Under the pieces are notes generated by a model that was given only the letters and a program-made list of their open reading frames with translations, did not search any database and was not told the DNA's origin. DNA of 64,000 nucleotides, from the NCBI RefSeq assembly GCF_000224145.3, contig NW_004190438.2, forward strand, positions 192,117 to 256,116, in the 5' to 3' direction. This DNA is from Ciona intestinalis (lineage: Eukaryota > Chordata > Ascidiacea > Phlebobranchia > Cionidae). Positions 30,558 to 44,400 of this stretch are shown here, in pieces. A program made the position numbers and the translations under genes. Each line of letters opens with the position of its first letter. Within the stretch, counting starts at the first letter, position 1.

Positions 30558-30639
30558 GTTCAAACGTGAATGAGTGAGCGTCGCCCAATAATAAATAAAA
30601 AGCAAACCTTTCAAAGTTTGGCAAAAAAAACTACAAAAC

Positions 30640-30950
30640 TACAATGTGGGGTAAGATAGGACACCAAATTAAAATATATTTACATTACCAGTATTCTGCA
30701 ACTTTGTTAACCAACCGAAACTACCCGGCTGTGCTGGTTTACTTGCCATGTAACTTCATATATAAAAGTAGGGTGGGGAAGATGAGACATCTTTAGCACT
30801 TACTATCCGAATATCGCTATTTAAACAGATAACAACGTCCTAGTGCAGTGGTGAGGATACGGTTTTTATAATTCATTAAATATTTTTGTTTACAACCAAA
30901 TAGGACGAGAAAATAGAATGAAAGGTGTTCTCTTTTCAAAAAACAAAACA
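30640..30950. repeat. Copies of the 'gggtgggg-aagat' inverted-terminal element
   Basis: Contains gtggggtaagataggacacc near 30646 and gtagggtggggaagatgaga near 30768, followed by an interior (ttcattaaatatttttg, gagaaaatagaatgaaaggt) also seen near 60.8-60.9 kb. Boundaries are uncertain and pieces may be nested. Confidence 0.55.
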
Positions 30951-31448
30951 ATTTATTGTAAATAATTAATTACCATTGAGACTTATTATGATGATACTAT
31001 ACCTTCAATTTCCAATAAATGCGACAAAGGCAATTACGGGCTCCATATCCCACGACCTATATAAATTTGTGTGTAGTAGGAACATGTTCTACTAATTTCG
31101 GTAAACCATTAAAATCTATAAGTTTGAAAGCTTATATAACATTCGGCGTACTTGGTGTAGTCTAGTTAGTCAAGCAGATAAATGTAGCACAAACAACATG
31201 CACTATATATAGGACACCATAAATAAACAACATGAAAATATTAAAGGAAATTTTCAAACGACTTTTACCATTTTTGCACAATATTACTTAAAATAAAAAA
31301 AAATAAGTTCTCCAAACTGGCAGTTTCAAAATACCTAAAAAAAACACAATAACAATTTTCACATCAAATATGGTTTTAAACTGAAGTAACTGAAGGATCA
31401 AGTTTCACATCGAATATTTACTGTGAAGGGAAAATGAAGTAAAACTAT

Positions 31449-34400
31449 TTAAACAGCAGTTTCAGCTTTCACTCTTTTTCTGAAAGAACCGGTTCTTCCA
31501 AATGCAACAGTTGCTGCTTTAACAATTTTTTGTCTTCGTCTCCTTGTGGGAGGTGTTGGGATGGCAGGGAACTCAATTAAATCAGCAGCAGATGGAGGAT
31601 GTGCAAGAGTCATGGTGCTCACAGATGGTTTCATTGTGTAAGTTGTGAACTCTTGTGATTCATCATGCTGCACATTCAAATAATGAGTGAAGAACACACC
31701 ACACAGTGACAAAAAAATGTGAATAAATTTTAAATAATTTGTGAAGACTGAAGACCAAATACAAACTTATAATTTTGTGCTTAGTGTACATGCAGAAACA
31801 CCATTCCACAAATCCAAGTTTAACCTTGCTTGATAAGATAGGAAATATTGTTTGAACTTAAGGTGAATCAAAACTACTGTCAAAAATATTTAGATTGCAT
31901 CGGATTTGTTTTTGCTTAGAACAGCTACTTTCATGCACCTGTAAACTGGTGGTACTGCCGAGTCTATTTCCTCGTCTATTGCGCTGTGGAGTGCACAAAC
32001 TTTCCACCCTTAAGCTTCGAGTATTATCCTTTGCATCATCGTTAACATCTGATAAACCGTTACAGTTAGGGCTGTCATCTTGATTTAAACCGGTTGGTGG
32101 TCGTTGTTGGGAAGGACTGAGCATGTTGGTGACAGCTCTCTGCATCACACGACGAGGCGTGCGACTAAATGAAAATGCTCTCGTCAACTTCCTACTTGAT
32201 TTCTTCGCAGCTCTGTCAAGTAAAATTGGAATGATGTATAAATAGTTTTCACATATTAGATATTATAAAGTTACAATAGTATACCTGACAGCTCGGCCCA
32301 AAGTTGAACCAAGGTCTGCAGTGCAAACTTCTAGGTCTTGTGAATTAACGCAACAAATAAAGTTTTCATCACTAGCTTTGCAAACAGTGTTTGCTCTGTG
32401 CTTTGATAATATTTGAAGCAAACGGCTCTTGCTACAGTTCGCAATATTTTCTTTTCCACTTGTGACAACTTCATCCTGTGCAGCAACATCAATTTATTGA
32501 ACCAACGACAACAAACAAGTTGCATTCAAAAATGCTATAAAACGTTCACTCCAGTAACATTAACATAAATACATTATTCTAATTATATTTTATTACCCCA
32601 TTAAAAATGTAATATACCTTTGAATTACTGATACTGTCTTCAGTGCAAGTCATCACCTTAAACGTATATAACCAATCCTGTGTATCGGTTGGTGTGCGAC
32701 AAAACAGAGAAACCGCATTTTGGCAATCTTGATAAAAACATAACATATTATTTCTTGGATCAGGACATAATAATAAGAGCAAGAAACGAAAGTCGCCAAA
32801 ACCGTAATGAATGTAACTAATATTGCAAACTGAAATAACACAGTATTTTATTTATTCAAATCAAATTACCTTCAGAATCGGTGATACTAACAACCTTTTT
32901 AATGTGAGAAAGAGATAAAAGTTTTGTGTGTTTCAAACATTTCACTGACGCTGGCCGACCATGAACATTCGGACTTTTAAAACTTTGGCTTTTAATTCCC
33001 CGTCGACGTTTTGCAATCTGTAGATGAATGAACATGTTAACTGTAAACACGAACAAAGACTCGTATAAAACCTGTGATAAATAAAACTTGATTTAAAAAG
33101 CTGTTAACTTTACTGATAACAACAAGATAAATAGGAAATCAAGATAAATAGGAGATAGATAAATAGGAAAAAAAGTAGGACAGCTTGACCAGCAGATTTA
33201 TCAAAATGTATTTTAATTAAACTTATATACAGCTTCACAGTACTCAACACTCACTTCCATGCAATCTGAAAATATGAAGAAAGTTATGTGGTCTCCTTTG
33301 TTACAAAGATTATCATCAACTGCTATCACCTCTGCTCTTGCTACAAATTGCCTGTAACCGAGATTTAAATAAACCCAACGTGTAATGTATTACTCACTAA
33401 ACAGTTGATACCTGTGTGATGAGACTATAGTAGGAGGACATCCTTCTACTTCATAAACAATATCAAATATTTGTCTCTGTGACTCTGTTTTACGTTTATC
33501 TTCATTAATATGCGTCATCACTTCTTTGAGAGCATCAATCGATGATTGAATGTTTTGTACATCTGGATGGTTTGGGTTTTCCTTCTCAGTGTGTTTTTTT
33601 ATATCTGTATTGAACCTTGGTGTTAAATGTTTCACTTAGGTTTTATGACGTTGATCACTTATATATCCCTGCATGCAGACAAACTGGTAAAGTATTACAC
33701 TAGGAATGCACAATACAGAATTTTTCAGTCCTTTTATGTTCCTTTGTTTAACAATGTAATTTTTTAAAACAACATTTTGTAAAAATATTAATTCGGTTAT
33801 AAAAAAAACTATCCTTGTATTTGAGAAACGTTCAGCAGAAACTTTTCGCCATGTTGTTTCAAAGATTTCTTTACGTCAATCAACTGATTAATGTGGGTAA
33901 AATTGATAATGGCCCATTAATAATAAAATTCAAAATTCTAGATTGTTATTTATTTTTTCTAATGTGAATTTATTTTTGTAATGTCCAATTATTTGTAATG
34001 TGCATCCCTAATCCGACATATACTTGATGTGTTAGCCCAATACACTTCTTACACACTTAAGTGACAAGTAAGAAGTGGTTAAGTAGTAAACTACTACGAA
34101 TGCAAGTTAAAGAGTTAATGAGTTTTTCCTTTTTTCCATATGACTGGTAATTTGGAGAACAATGCAGTGGCTACTAAGTTGAATAAATTACAACCAAGTC
34201 TCGTCATGAAACATCATTTTCCAAATTAGTAGAAACATAAGTGTTGGAACAAGGTAAACTTTAGCTAACCACTATGCTACACCACAGCCACAGGTAAATA
34301 TACAGAACATTAGATAAACCTTGCAACAAGAGTATTATCCTTGGAAGACGTTGCACGGGATTAATTAGAAGTTCAGCAAGTGTTTGTCGCCCACATTCAC

Positions 34401-37269
34401 GTTTTGCTTGGTTGATTTTTAAAAATGCATGAAATCGTGGAGATCTTGTTTCACAACTTGATAAAGTTTCCACACTTGCTTCAAAGAAATTGACAAAGGG
34501 GGGATAACATCGTCCAAATTCATCAGCCTGTAAATCAAGAAGATATACCAATTTATGAATAAATAGAGTAAAATTGTTTATAAAATATTAATTCCTCAAT
34601 AATGTGGTGTAAAACAAACTTTAAAAATCTGACCGGATGACAAAACAATAGAATAGAAATGAATCAGGTAAAGTAGACAGTGACAAGTGAAATTCTGATA
34701 ACATGCAGTTAATTTATACTTTATGCTTTGATACTTACATATTTTAATATAAGTTGTCCAATACATGATGAATCATTCCATTGATCAATAGCAAGTTGCA
34801 GATCATCACTCATGTTACGATGAACTACCTCAATATCAGGTAATGAACTGAATATAACTTTCACATCTTCGCTTGCAAGTATTGGACCACCAGCTTGATG
34901 TGGATCATCCAGCGGCTTTTTGAACAACTAAAAAATTTCATTTGTTAATCCACCAAACCATGATGTAATCAAACACATTGGAAACTTTCAGTAAACCAGA
35001 TATTTACTATTGACGTTATGTGGAATTTACAGACTGGCTGATACAAGGAGTATTACACACATTATATATATGTGTTCACACAATAAGACACATTAACCTG
35101 TGCACATACATTCAAACTTACATTTAATATGGTTTGAAGTATTCCAACATAATTCTTTTCTGTTTGCAATAGTTCCATAACAACTTGATACCTGGCGGTC
35201 ACAACAGGAACAGGTCCCGCTATTTTTTCTGATATAAAACAAATATTGATAAATATTTTAACTTTGTAAACTGATTCTTTCATACAGAACTTAACCCAAT
35301 ATAGCTTGTTTGTCAATTTGATTTCAGTTACAACTTTTTTACCATAATTTTAGCTACATTAGGTAAAGTACATGGGTAAATACCCTGATAAAGACGACAT
35401 GGATGAGGTGTTGCAACTTTGGTGTACGAAATAAATTTACCAGAACAACTATATTAGATTAATCGCTTACAATGTCCATACTGCATAGAAATTAATGAAT
35501 AACATCACAACTTATCAAACAAACCACTTTGTTCTAATAAACTTTCTTCTTCTATTCTACTGATATCAGTCATAGATGAATGAACAACATTTTCATTTTT
35601 CCTGTCTGTCAAAAGTGGACTAGAACTCTTAAACACTGCTGGACTAGTGATCATTAATGAAGAGACTGGCAACTGCTTTCTTGGATGCAACATTTTTCTT
35701 TGCTTTACATTATAAAGTGCGGAACACTCAGAAATGTTTAAATCTGAAAATTAACAGTTTTAGGACAGAAATCTCATTTTACTTTCTACTGATAACACTT
35801 CACCAGCTGTATCTTGTAACATATCTTCACTTTTACGCTTTCTGAATTTTCCTTTAAAACTTTTTCTGTTTAAAAAAGGGGGGGTTTTAATTGTTATGCT
35901 AGCATACTGAGATTCATCTAAAAAATAACAACCTACATAATTGTATTGTAACTGACAACTGTGGTAATATGATATTTGGAAATTGTACTTGGTTGTATAA
36001 TGTCTAAAAGTTATGATGCAACCAAAAGTTTAAACAGCATGTTAAGTTATTGACCATTTAACCACCAGAAACAAAGTTTTGGAAAACATAACATTATTAC
36101 TTTGTAAAAAGTTATGGAAGATATCATACATGATCAGATCTACATTGATCAAACCAGTTTATTTGTGAGCGGAAATCTAATCACAGAGTGATCTAATAGA
36201 CGCAAACAATGTGAAAACATGATCAGCCAACCTCTTAGTATGTCCTCCTTGCTACGTGGTAGTAACACACCAGTGTTTGTGCTTGATGAAATATCCAACA
36301 TAGATTCAGAAATACATGCAGATGTATCTGTTGATTGACGTTTTCGTGGAGGAAGGGAGTGAGAGTTATTTACATCAGTTTCCTGTCAATTTTATCAAGT
36401 ATAGGTTTTACACAGGTATGGTAAATCTATTACTTGGTTGTTCTTTTAAAAAAGTTGTCAAAAGACTGTAAACTGAATATTTGGAATAATATTTATTAAT
36501 ATTATATGTGTATTATTAACCAATATTATGTTTATTACATGAAGAAATAACTTTAAAACCAATATATTAAAAATAGAAGTACTTGTGCAAGCTTGGCAAG
36601 CGTTTCTTCTCGAATTCGCGATCGCTTTCGTGAAAATGAAGGTTTACCAGAAGAACCTGTTTGTCGCATCGATAAACCTCGTGTAGAACCTTTCCATTTA
36701 GGTGTTCCTGTTTTGAAAAAAATAACAACAGACAATAAGAATATAGTATCTTGCCCACAAACATTGGTATTTGTAACACGAAGCAGACATATCTTTCATA
36801 ACACATTTAAAAATAACCAATTTGGATCTTTAACAGATAAAATAGAACACACTAGCAGCACATTGTGAGGAAATTCTAATTGTGAGAATGATTTTAAAAC
36901 ATACCAAGCAATGAAGACGTTGTGGAACTTCTTGTCATTCTAGCCGGACATTCAACTAGTTGAAACACATACATGGATTCAGCTGCTTTGGCTTCAATTT
37001 GAATGCTTCCCCAAAACCACTAAAATAATATATATATGTCATAATTTTTTTTATATTTAATTTGTAGTAGACCTAAAAAACAGGTTAAAAAATTATTATA
37101 CCAATGTCCAATTATACAGGAAATAAAAGAAACAGAAAGTATATATAAAAAGTCAGGAAAATAAAAGACAGTACAAAATTTGATAAATATTTTTCATTCA
37201 GATGAAAAGAATTATTTTAATGCATTGATAAGGAGGAAATTTAAAGTTGTTGATTTTTTTCATTTATTC

Positions 37270-37303
<34 letters not shown>

Positions 37304-38387
37304 TGCAAATAGTGATATGGAACAAATATGCAACAAATGCAAACCTCTTGCACAACCATATATAGTTTTCCCTGAGGTTGGAAAGGTAAAGAAACAACAG
37401 AACTTTCATCAACCACAAGATGTGAACAAATTGGATCGCCAACTTCAGCAACTAAACCTCCTTGCTCTCTTGCTTGTTCTTGCATGTGATTCTTTTCACA
37501 TTCTAATTTGTAGTAATATATGTTCAAATAGTTGTTGCTAATGTTGAATATTGGGCAGTTACATGAGTTGCACACGCATACTTATTGTTAAATAAATAAT
37601 ATATGTTCAAGTTTAATATAGCATCTCTTAATTAATAAACTTATAAAACAAATTAAAAAAAATGTTGACAGAAGGGCCAATTTTTACCTGAAAAACCAAG
37701 AAAACTTAGAGTGCAACCTTCAAAAGGTTTTGATTTACAAGGAACCAAGAATTCATCATCAGTTGCTCTACATGGTTGATCACGGTTACGCGCCGCCCAA
37801 CATCTATGAATCCATTCTTCTTTCATCACTGGAGTTCCAAGGCTTACAGCAGTCTAAATAAACATTATTCATACTTTGCAGTGCAAGTTTTGTACATGAT
37901 GGAACAGAGGAATCAAAATAATTTAAAGAATTTGACTTACCCGATACTTTGGACCATGAAGTGTGTTTGTTACAAGAAAATCTATCTTGGAACTCATGTC
38001 CTTCCTTATACATGCACCCATGTAATGACAAAGAGTAACCAAGTGAGCAAGATGTTCCTTTGTTTTGAAATTAGTAAAGCAAAGATTTAAACTTTGCATG
38101 AGAGTGCAGTATAATGGTCGGGAAGTATATGGTAGTGGCTGGAAAAAATAATGTTGTTTAAATTTACTTTATGTTACAAAATTGTCAAAAAACATTATAC
38201 AAACCTCATTTGTAGCCATGATTGTGTTTATGACGGGAGCACCGAGTATCCTACAGTCATTGTTTTTCAAGTCATTAAATGTTTCTCCATTAAACTCATC
38301 CATAATGAAAACAGTTTCATAATATGGATCTTCTTCTTCGGCATATTCCATGCCATCCACTGATGTCAAATATGGAATATCCAATTT
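31449..38387 (-). CDS. ECT2: ECT2 Rho guanine nucleotide exchange factor (first coding exon(s) not found)
   Basis: Nineteen exons, minus strand: 38205-38387, 37941-38138, 37688-37853, 37345-37502, 36905-37019, 36583-36707, 36232-36382, 35804-35917, 35525-35743, 35122-35228, 34739-34927, 34320-34527, 33412-33604, 33255-33351, 32870-33017, 32618-32727, 32285-32475, 31939-32212 and 31449-31667. They give 1,054 residues. Order: N-terminal BRCT-like region, tandem BRCTs (CFTNFKTKEHLAHLVTLCHY; WFWGSIQIEAKAAESMYVF), basic linker (SRKRSRIREETLAKLAQ), DH domain (YPPFVNFFEAS, RFHAFLKINQAK, LINPVQRLPRIILLLQ, EVMTHINEDKRKTES), PH domain, and a basic tail (SRKLTRAFSFSRTPRR). ECT2 activates RhoA at the cell equator during cytokinesis and binds centralspindlin through its BRCTs. 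The tail is longer than in vertebrates and ends FGRTGSFRKRVKAETAV. About 80 N-terminal residues are missing, presumably from exon(s) right of 38388, perhaps in the 500-N gap. Confidence 0.95.
37273..37302. repeat. TA dinucleotide microsatellite
   Basis: Fifteen TA units in an ECT2 intron. Shorter TA/AT runs occur near 5520, 12940, 28352 and 30250. Confidence 0.9.
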
Positions 38388-39801
38388 CTGAAACACATTA
38401 TCATATTGAACAACTAACATCACTATAAGTTAACAGAGCGGGAAACAAACATACATTTATTACGGGGGGAGGGAGAGGGATTTATTGTTATTAAGTCTGC
38501 TGCGACAAGGGTACATATATACAAGACAAAAGAAGCAAATATTATTAGTAGAATTTTACCCATTTTTGCCTTAAAGCTCATTTTCCCTTGTTTTAAACAT
38601 ATTAGAAAATGCCTAAACCTCCTTAAACATAAGACTAATTATTTCAACTGCATTTTTTTATTTAATTAAACAATAAACATGTTTCTTTTTAAATCTTTGC
38701 ATTACTAATGACAAAAATCAATATATATATATAAAATTTATTAGAAATCTAGGATAGCGATCCGTTCCCCTCCAATGTATATTATAAATATTATAAACTA
38801 GTTGTTGTATTTTGCATATTATTATAAATTAGCAATAACTAATAATAACATTGTTATAATCATAGTATATCATGCAATCAATTCATCAGCATGCTGTATT
38901 TATTCTTCAAAATTTATTTTTGCACAACAATTCAGTTGCACATCATACAAAGTAGTATGGGGTTTTATCATGCCACAATAACGCATGTAAAGGTTAAAAT
39001 ACAACAATGACCTTTTTGACATACAGCAGTTGCAGAAGAATCTCATTCTCTGGCTAAGGCGTGGGTCAAGTTAGCATGTTACAATTCACACTTAGCATAT
39101 AATCCATATATAAATTACTAAAATTAGAGATGAACAAAGGGCGCGTTTGAATAAGTTTTATGTTGCTTAGAATGCGCAATAGCTTCAGTTCGTGAAATAA
39201 TTTTAGTTTTTACATTTAGCTTGTTTTGATTAAAAGTGTGGTGGCTTTAGGCGGAATTCTTCATACAACATTTGCCTTTGTGTTATAACATGTGTTGCCG
39301 TGAATGAATAAAACAACTCTCATTGTGGAATTTGATAAAAGTTAAAAATTCAATGCCAGTTAAGAATATGGCGAGGTCATGAAAGCACAGCGCTGAGCTT
39401 TATTCTAAACATTTCTACAAAAGTAGATCTTTTTGGAAAACTTTGAATCGGACCAAGCATTTTTAAAGAATAATAATTATGAAACAAGTTAGTAAAGCAG
39501 CAGAATATATTTACAATTAACATGGATTAATTTGCAGTTGTCAATTTATGGTTATTGTTACATAACTACCATGTTTAACAATCTGTGTCGATATTTTTGT
39601 TTGGAAGTCTTTGTTGCCTTCAATATTTCAACTATCAAAACTTCTATCAATTCAACTTTCTATCAAATAAAATTTAATAAACTTGATTGATTTACATATT
39701 TCGATTGCATTTAATAAAACCATTTTATTATATAAAACCCTGTAACATCATGGGTCAAGCTATATCATCTGAATTTTGCCATATAAATAGTCTATTAAAA
39801 T

Positions 39802-40301
39802 NNNNNNNNNNNNNNNNNNNNNNNNNNNNNNNNNNNNNNNNNNNNNNNNNNNNNNNNNNNNNNNNNNNNNNNNNNNNNNNNNNNNNNNNNNNNNNNNNNN
39901 NNNNNNNNNNNNNNNNNNNNNNNNNNNNNNNNNNNNNNNNNNNNNNNNNNNNNNNNNNNNNNNNNNNNNNNNNNNNNNNNNNNNNNNNNNNNNNNNNNNN
40001 NNNNNNNNNNNNNNNNNNNNNNNNNNNNNNNNNNNNNNNNNNNNNNNNNNNNNNNNNNNNNNNNNNNNNNNNNNNNNNNNNNNNNNNNNNNNNNNNNNNN
40101 NNNNNNNNNNNNNNNNNNNNNNNNNNNNNNNNNNNNNNNNNNNNNNNNNNNNNNNNNNNNNNNNNNNNNNNNNNNNNNNNNNNNNNNNNNNNNNNNNNNN
40201 NNNNNNNNNNNNNNNNNNNNNNNNNNNNNNNNNNNNNNNNNNNNNNNNNNNNNNNNNNNNNNNNNNNNNNNNNNNNNNNNNNNNNNNNNNNNNNNNNNNN
40301 N
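39802..40301. other. Assembly gap (500 N)
   Basis: Exactly 500 Ns, so the true size is unknown. It may hide first exons of ECT2 and/or the LAMP gene. Confidence 0.99.
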
Positions 40302-40568
40302 GGCCGGGTCCGGAATACACGAAAACGTCGATACTCGACCGGGTAATTGGACCCGGATTCGACCCGGTGTATCCCTACATAATAACAACATTTACGCAAA
40401 GATGCATTACTACTAGAAGTGAAAAATAAAAGTTTGTGAATCTTGTGAATTAGCCTGTTATATATAAATAATTTTTGAATAAATCGTTGCTGTAAAGGAA
40501 ACCACGTGTTAATAAGCGGCACGTTTTGACTAAAAAGAAATGTACTCTCATTGATGACGTTGCACTCA

Positions 40569-40658
40569 GTTAAATGTTCAATGACGAAGGTGTATATTCA
40601 TTTAAAATACTTAGTTAAATGTTCAATGACGAAGGTGTATATTCATTTAAAATACTTT
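40569..40658. repeat. 45-bp perfect tandem duplication
   Basis: The unit gttaaatgttcaatgacgaa (continuing to aaaatactta) occurs twice back to back with no visible mismatch until 'ctta/cttt'. It lies about 270 bp right of the 500-N gap, so it may be a real recent duplication or an assembly artefact. Confidence 0.85.
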
Positions 40659-41495
40659 CGCTTTCCCAAAATATATACTCTAGTGGTTGCTTATGCGATG
40701 CCAGTGCTGTAGTCTGCTTCTATAGATATTTTACTTCCCCAAACCGTATACACCTGTCAACCAGGATATGGAATTACCACCTCCATGTTTTAGATGTTGA
40801 TTTTATTCGCGCTTAGCTTCAGATGGTGTCAGTGGGCAGAGATAAATATCCGTTTATAAAAACAATAACATCAAGCCAATTTCAAGCGAGTACTTTGTCC
40901 TGTGGTTGACTTAAACTATGTTTATTAATCACTTAAATATGTTATATATGTACATAGTTTTATTGATCAGTTTGTGTTCATAATCTATATGCGATCCCAA
41001 AAGTTTGGTGGGTGTAGTCAATGACATATTTTAAGAAAAGCTGTTGTCCTTATGAGCAAAAATTTCCACAGGCAAATTTTAAGCAGGCCAAGTCATAATT
41101 AGGGATGGGTTTAACTTAATTAAACATCAGTACCTTCCTTTGTTGCTGCCTACTTTCTTGCCATGTGTGAATACCGCTTTTAAATAAATGCTTCATTCAA
41201 AGTTTAAACAATGTGATAATTCACTATGTTTTCAAAATTTTCTTTCAAATATTTTTATCAACTCAATATTAATACCTGACATTACTCTTGAAGATTTTGC
41301 TTTGGGTTTGTCATTTATTAAATTCATAGAACATGTTGTGAACATAATTGTTTTAAAATTTTGATCCTTTTTTATTGTTGATTAAGCTTTGATTTTGTTG
41401 ATGTTTTTTAAATCTGTTTAAAACTTTGCCGGCAATTCAATGATTTGTGTGTAGCCAATAAAGTTCTTAGATGTTTAATCATATTTTATTTACAG

Positions 41496-44400
41496 GAACT
41501 TCAGTCATCTGTGGAAATGCAAGTGGTAAGTAAAACTAACATATTATGTTTTAAAGTGCATACCAAAAGAAAAATTAAGATTTGTGTTAATGCGTAAATG
41601 TGATTCAAATGTATCACCAAAGTTTTAAAAAACGAAACAGCTTCGGAAAAACAGGTCTGTCAAAACTGCAAATTCATTTCCCATAAAAAAGTGTTACTCA
41701 ACTTTACCCGCTTTTTTACTTTTTTTGTTATGAGAAATCCCGTATGCTAAAAAAGCATTTTTTTTTCAAGTTTTTTTAAACAGCTGTTTTGTTTTTTTAA
41801 CTTTAGTTGTACCATTAGATTACATTTGAGCATCTCTATCTATAAAGAGCTTTTTCGTTGGTATTCCTGTTTAATATAATTAAATATGGGTCTGTTGAAG
41901 CATATTATGTTTCATTATTCTTAGTATATTGTTCAACAGTTCTTATTATTTGTGGTATATACTTTACTGCAAAGCATTTGAAAGAATTCGTTTTTTTTAA
42001 TTAAAGAAAATAAAACCACTACTGCGAGTGCGTCGACTGTGGCTGGTAGCAGCACTTCCCTCTCATCTGCTACCACCCCCCTACTTTCCACTATTTCCTT
42101 TGTCACATTGTCTACTACTCCTGAAACAATAACAACTGATACAACAGAGCCCACCCCACAAGCAACTAGTGAGCATCAAACAATCACTACATTTACATTT
42201 AAATCATTTCAATTTTTCATTCATAATGACTTCATCACATATCTTGTTTCTTATTTATAGGTTTCAAAATTAAGCATCCTCTTTTGTTAATAATCACATA
42301 AACACTGATATGATAGGTTGTTCAGTTTTATATTTTGATTATATACATTCCATTATGATGCATGTTTAAAACAAATGTTACAGGTAACAGGTTTTCATTT
42401 GCGCCCGCATCATAGTCAGATTTAAGCTATCAATACTAAGATTTGGTTGCTTAAGTGACAGACGTGCAGAAAAAAATTTTTTTTCCAGCTGCGCCACTGC
42501 CTATGTTACTTGAATATTATTCGATATATTAGCATCTTAGCAGCTTATATATTGTGCAATAGATGCAGGGTTATTTACAGCAGGAACATCCTGTGTCTAA
42601 ACCCATCTTCGATTTATAAAACTGACAGAAAAAACTTAGATACAAAATGGTAGCAGCGGAATTGTAGCTTTGATACACCTATGCTTTATCTCTAAAAAAT
42701 TAAAATATTTTTTACCTGCTGTAAAAACTTAAAGAAATAAAATAAAATTATAAACTAGAACCTATTGTCTGTGCAACAAAAACATGATACAAACATAATC
42801 CGACTAAGCATAATTATGTCATGGAAACCAAAGTCACGTTTTATACAAAAACTTCACCTAGTAATTGCTTTCGACCACTCTGGCACCCTCATTCCAATTT
42901 AAAAACAAAATATACCACCTTACGTCATTGATTTCTGTTTTCACAGTCTCGAGACTGTAAGTGAATAATGATTAATGTTACAATAGAAACCTAAATCTAT
43001 ATACACGACAGGCCTATTTGATGCATGTTAACAAAACTTGAATTAAAGTGTTTGTATAAATTTTAGTTTGTGCTTGATTTAAATATATGCTGGTTTTAAT
43101 TTTGCTAATTCTTCATAGTTCGGTACGTCACAATCTTGGTATAATATGACACTATTTTTTTACAAGCTCACTCAAATCATAATCTGCTTTTGTGTAGAAC
43201 TTGAATTAAAGCCTCTGCTTTTTTGATAACAATGTTAGTAACATGCATACTTTTTTAGCTGAATCAAATGAAACAACAACAGTAACGGTACCTGTAACAT
43301 CTGCTACTGTTACTAATGTAACAACTGGTCAAACATCAACTGTAGGAAACTCTAGTACTGCTGTATCAACAACAACAGCACCACCATCAACTACTGCTGC
43401 ATCACCTACCACTGGGACACCACTTACTACTGCTGCCCCAAGCCCTTTCCCATCTCAAAATGAATACACAGTGTCTGAAAATGGTGTCATTTGTTTGAAA
43501 GTTGATATAAAAGCCTACTTTAAAAAGGTTTGTAATTTTATTTTTAAGTTTAAATCTTTAAGAAACCCAAGCACATTACAGGGCGAAGCAGTGTTAGAGA
43601 ATGTTACTTCATTGTACAAAGTTGACAATAGCAGTAGCTCATGCAGCTTAATTGATGTTGTTTATATGGAAAATGAATTTTCAATGACCTTTAAAATGGA
43701 TACGAAAAATTCTTCTTTTTACCTGAGTTATGTAAAAGCAAACTTAAATGGAAGTAAGTGAAATTTTCATTCTGCACAAATTCATTTTGAATTGATAACT
43801 TTAAGCTTAGTGGCTATTTGGCAACATTTGTTGAACTCGAGAAATGGCACCTTTAAATACCAAAATGCGATTCAGTATTAAAATTTCTTACGTCTGCCAA
43901 CCATAATGTATTGACATATTTTAATGAGCGTGAACGAAGTTTGTTCGCAGTAATATTGGTGTCTTTATTTTCTCGAACGTAATTCCTTACGCATTCCAGA
44001 AAAAAATCAAAGGGTTGCCTGGCAACCCTGTAACTTCACGCTAGTGTGGGTGACAGGTGCGCGTAAAATATATTACGCCGATTTTCAATAAAATTAACCG
44101 TCACGGTCTGGATTTACAACTACTACAACCCTGAAATAATAGCCTAATAAAAAGGATAATACCAGGCGCTGCAGAAAAGTAACTGGTACATTGGCCACAC
44201 TTGTATATGACCAGGACAAGATATAACATCATTGACACAATATAAAACAACATTGCTGCCATTTAAATTATTGTATTTTTCTGACGTCTAATAGGGAAGT
44301 AGATTAATTTAAATGGCAGCAATAATAAAAGTGTCTTTGGAAGTACAGTATAAATGTATTGAGATAATTATGTTGTATGCTTATTTTTTGGTGGTCATTC

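Larger units (their letters stand above)
29491..31448. other. Spacer between ECT2 3' end and PHACTR start
   Basis: Both neighbours are on the minus strand, so this should hold the ECT2 3' UTR and PHACTR promoter. It contains a complete hAT-like MITE and copies of the 'gggtggggaagat' element. The small open frames around 29.7 and 30.1 kb lack homology or splice support; those at 30.1 kb lie inside the MITE. Confidence 0.5.
38388..41495. other. Divergent region between ECT2 and the first LAMP gene, with a 500-N gap
   Basis: Must contain the missing first exons of both ECT2 (to the left, minus) and the mucin-LAMP gene (to the right, plus, with its signal peptide), but I could not recognise either. 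It holds a gap, a GC-rich fragment next to the gap rich in 'gacccgg' and 'ccgggt', and a 45-bp tandem duplication. Long apparent open frames here run through Ns and are not real. Confidence 0.5.

Noticed and set aside
38388-38423. Extension of the first ECT2 exon upstream to an ATG (Met-Leu-Val-Val-Gln...)
   Set aside because: A good acceptor (gtgtttcag) sits at 38388, and ECT2 homology needs about 80 more N-terminal residues, so this stretch is most likely intron.
39687-40522. Long open frames on both strands across the Ns (186-255 codons)
   Set aside because: They are open only because the 500 Ns translate to X; the real sequence on either side has no coding character.
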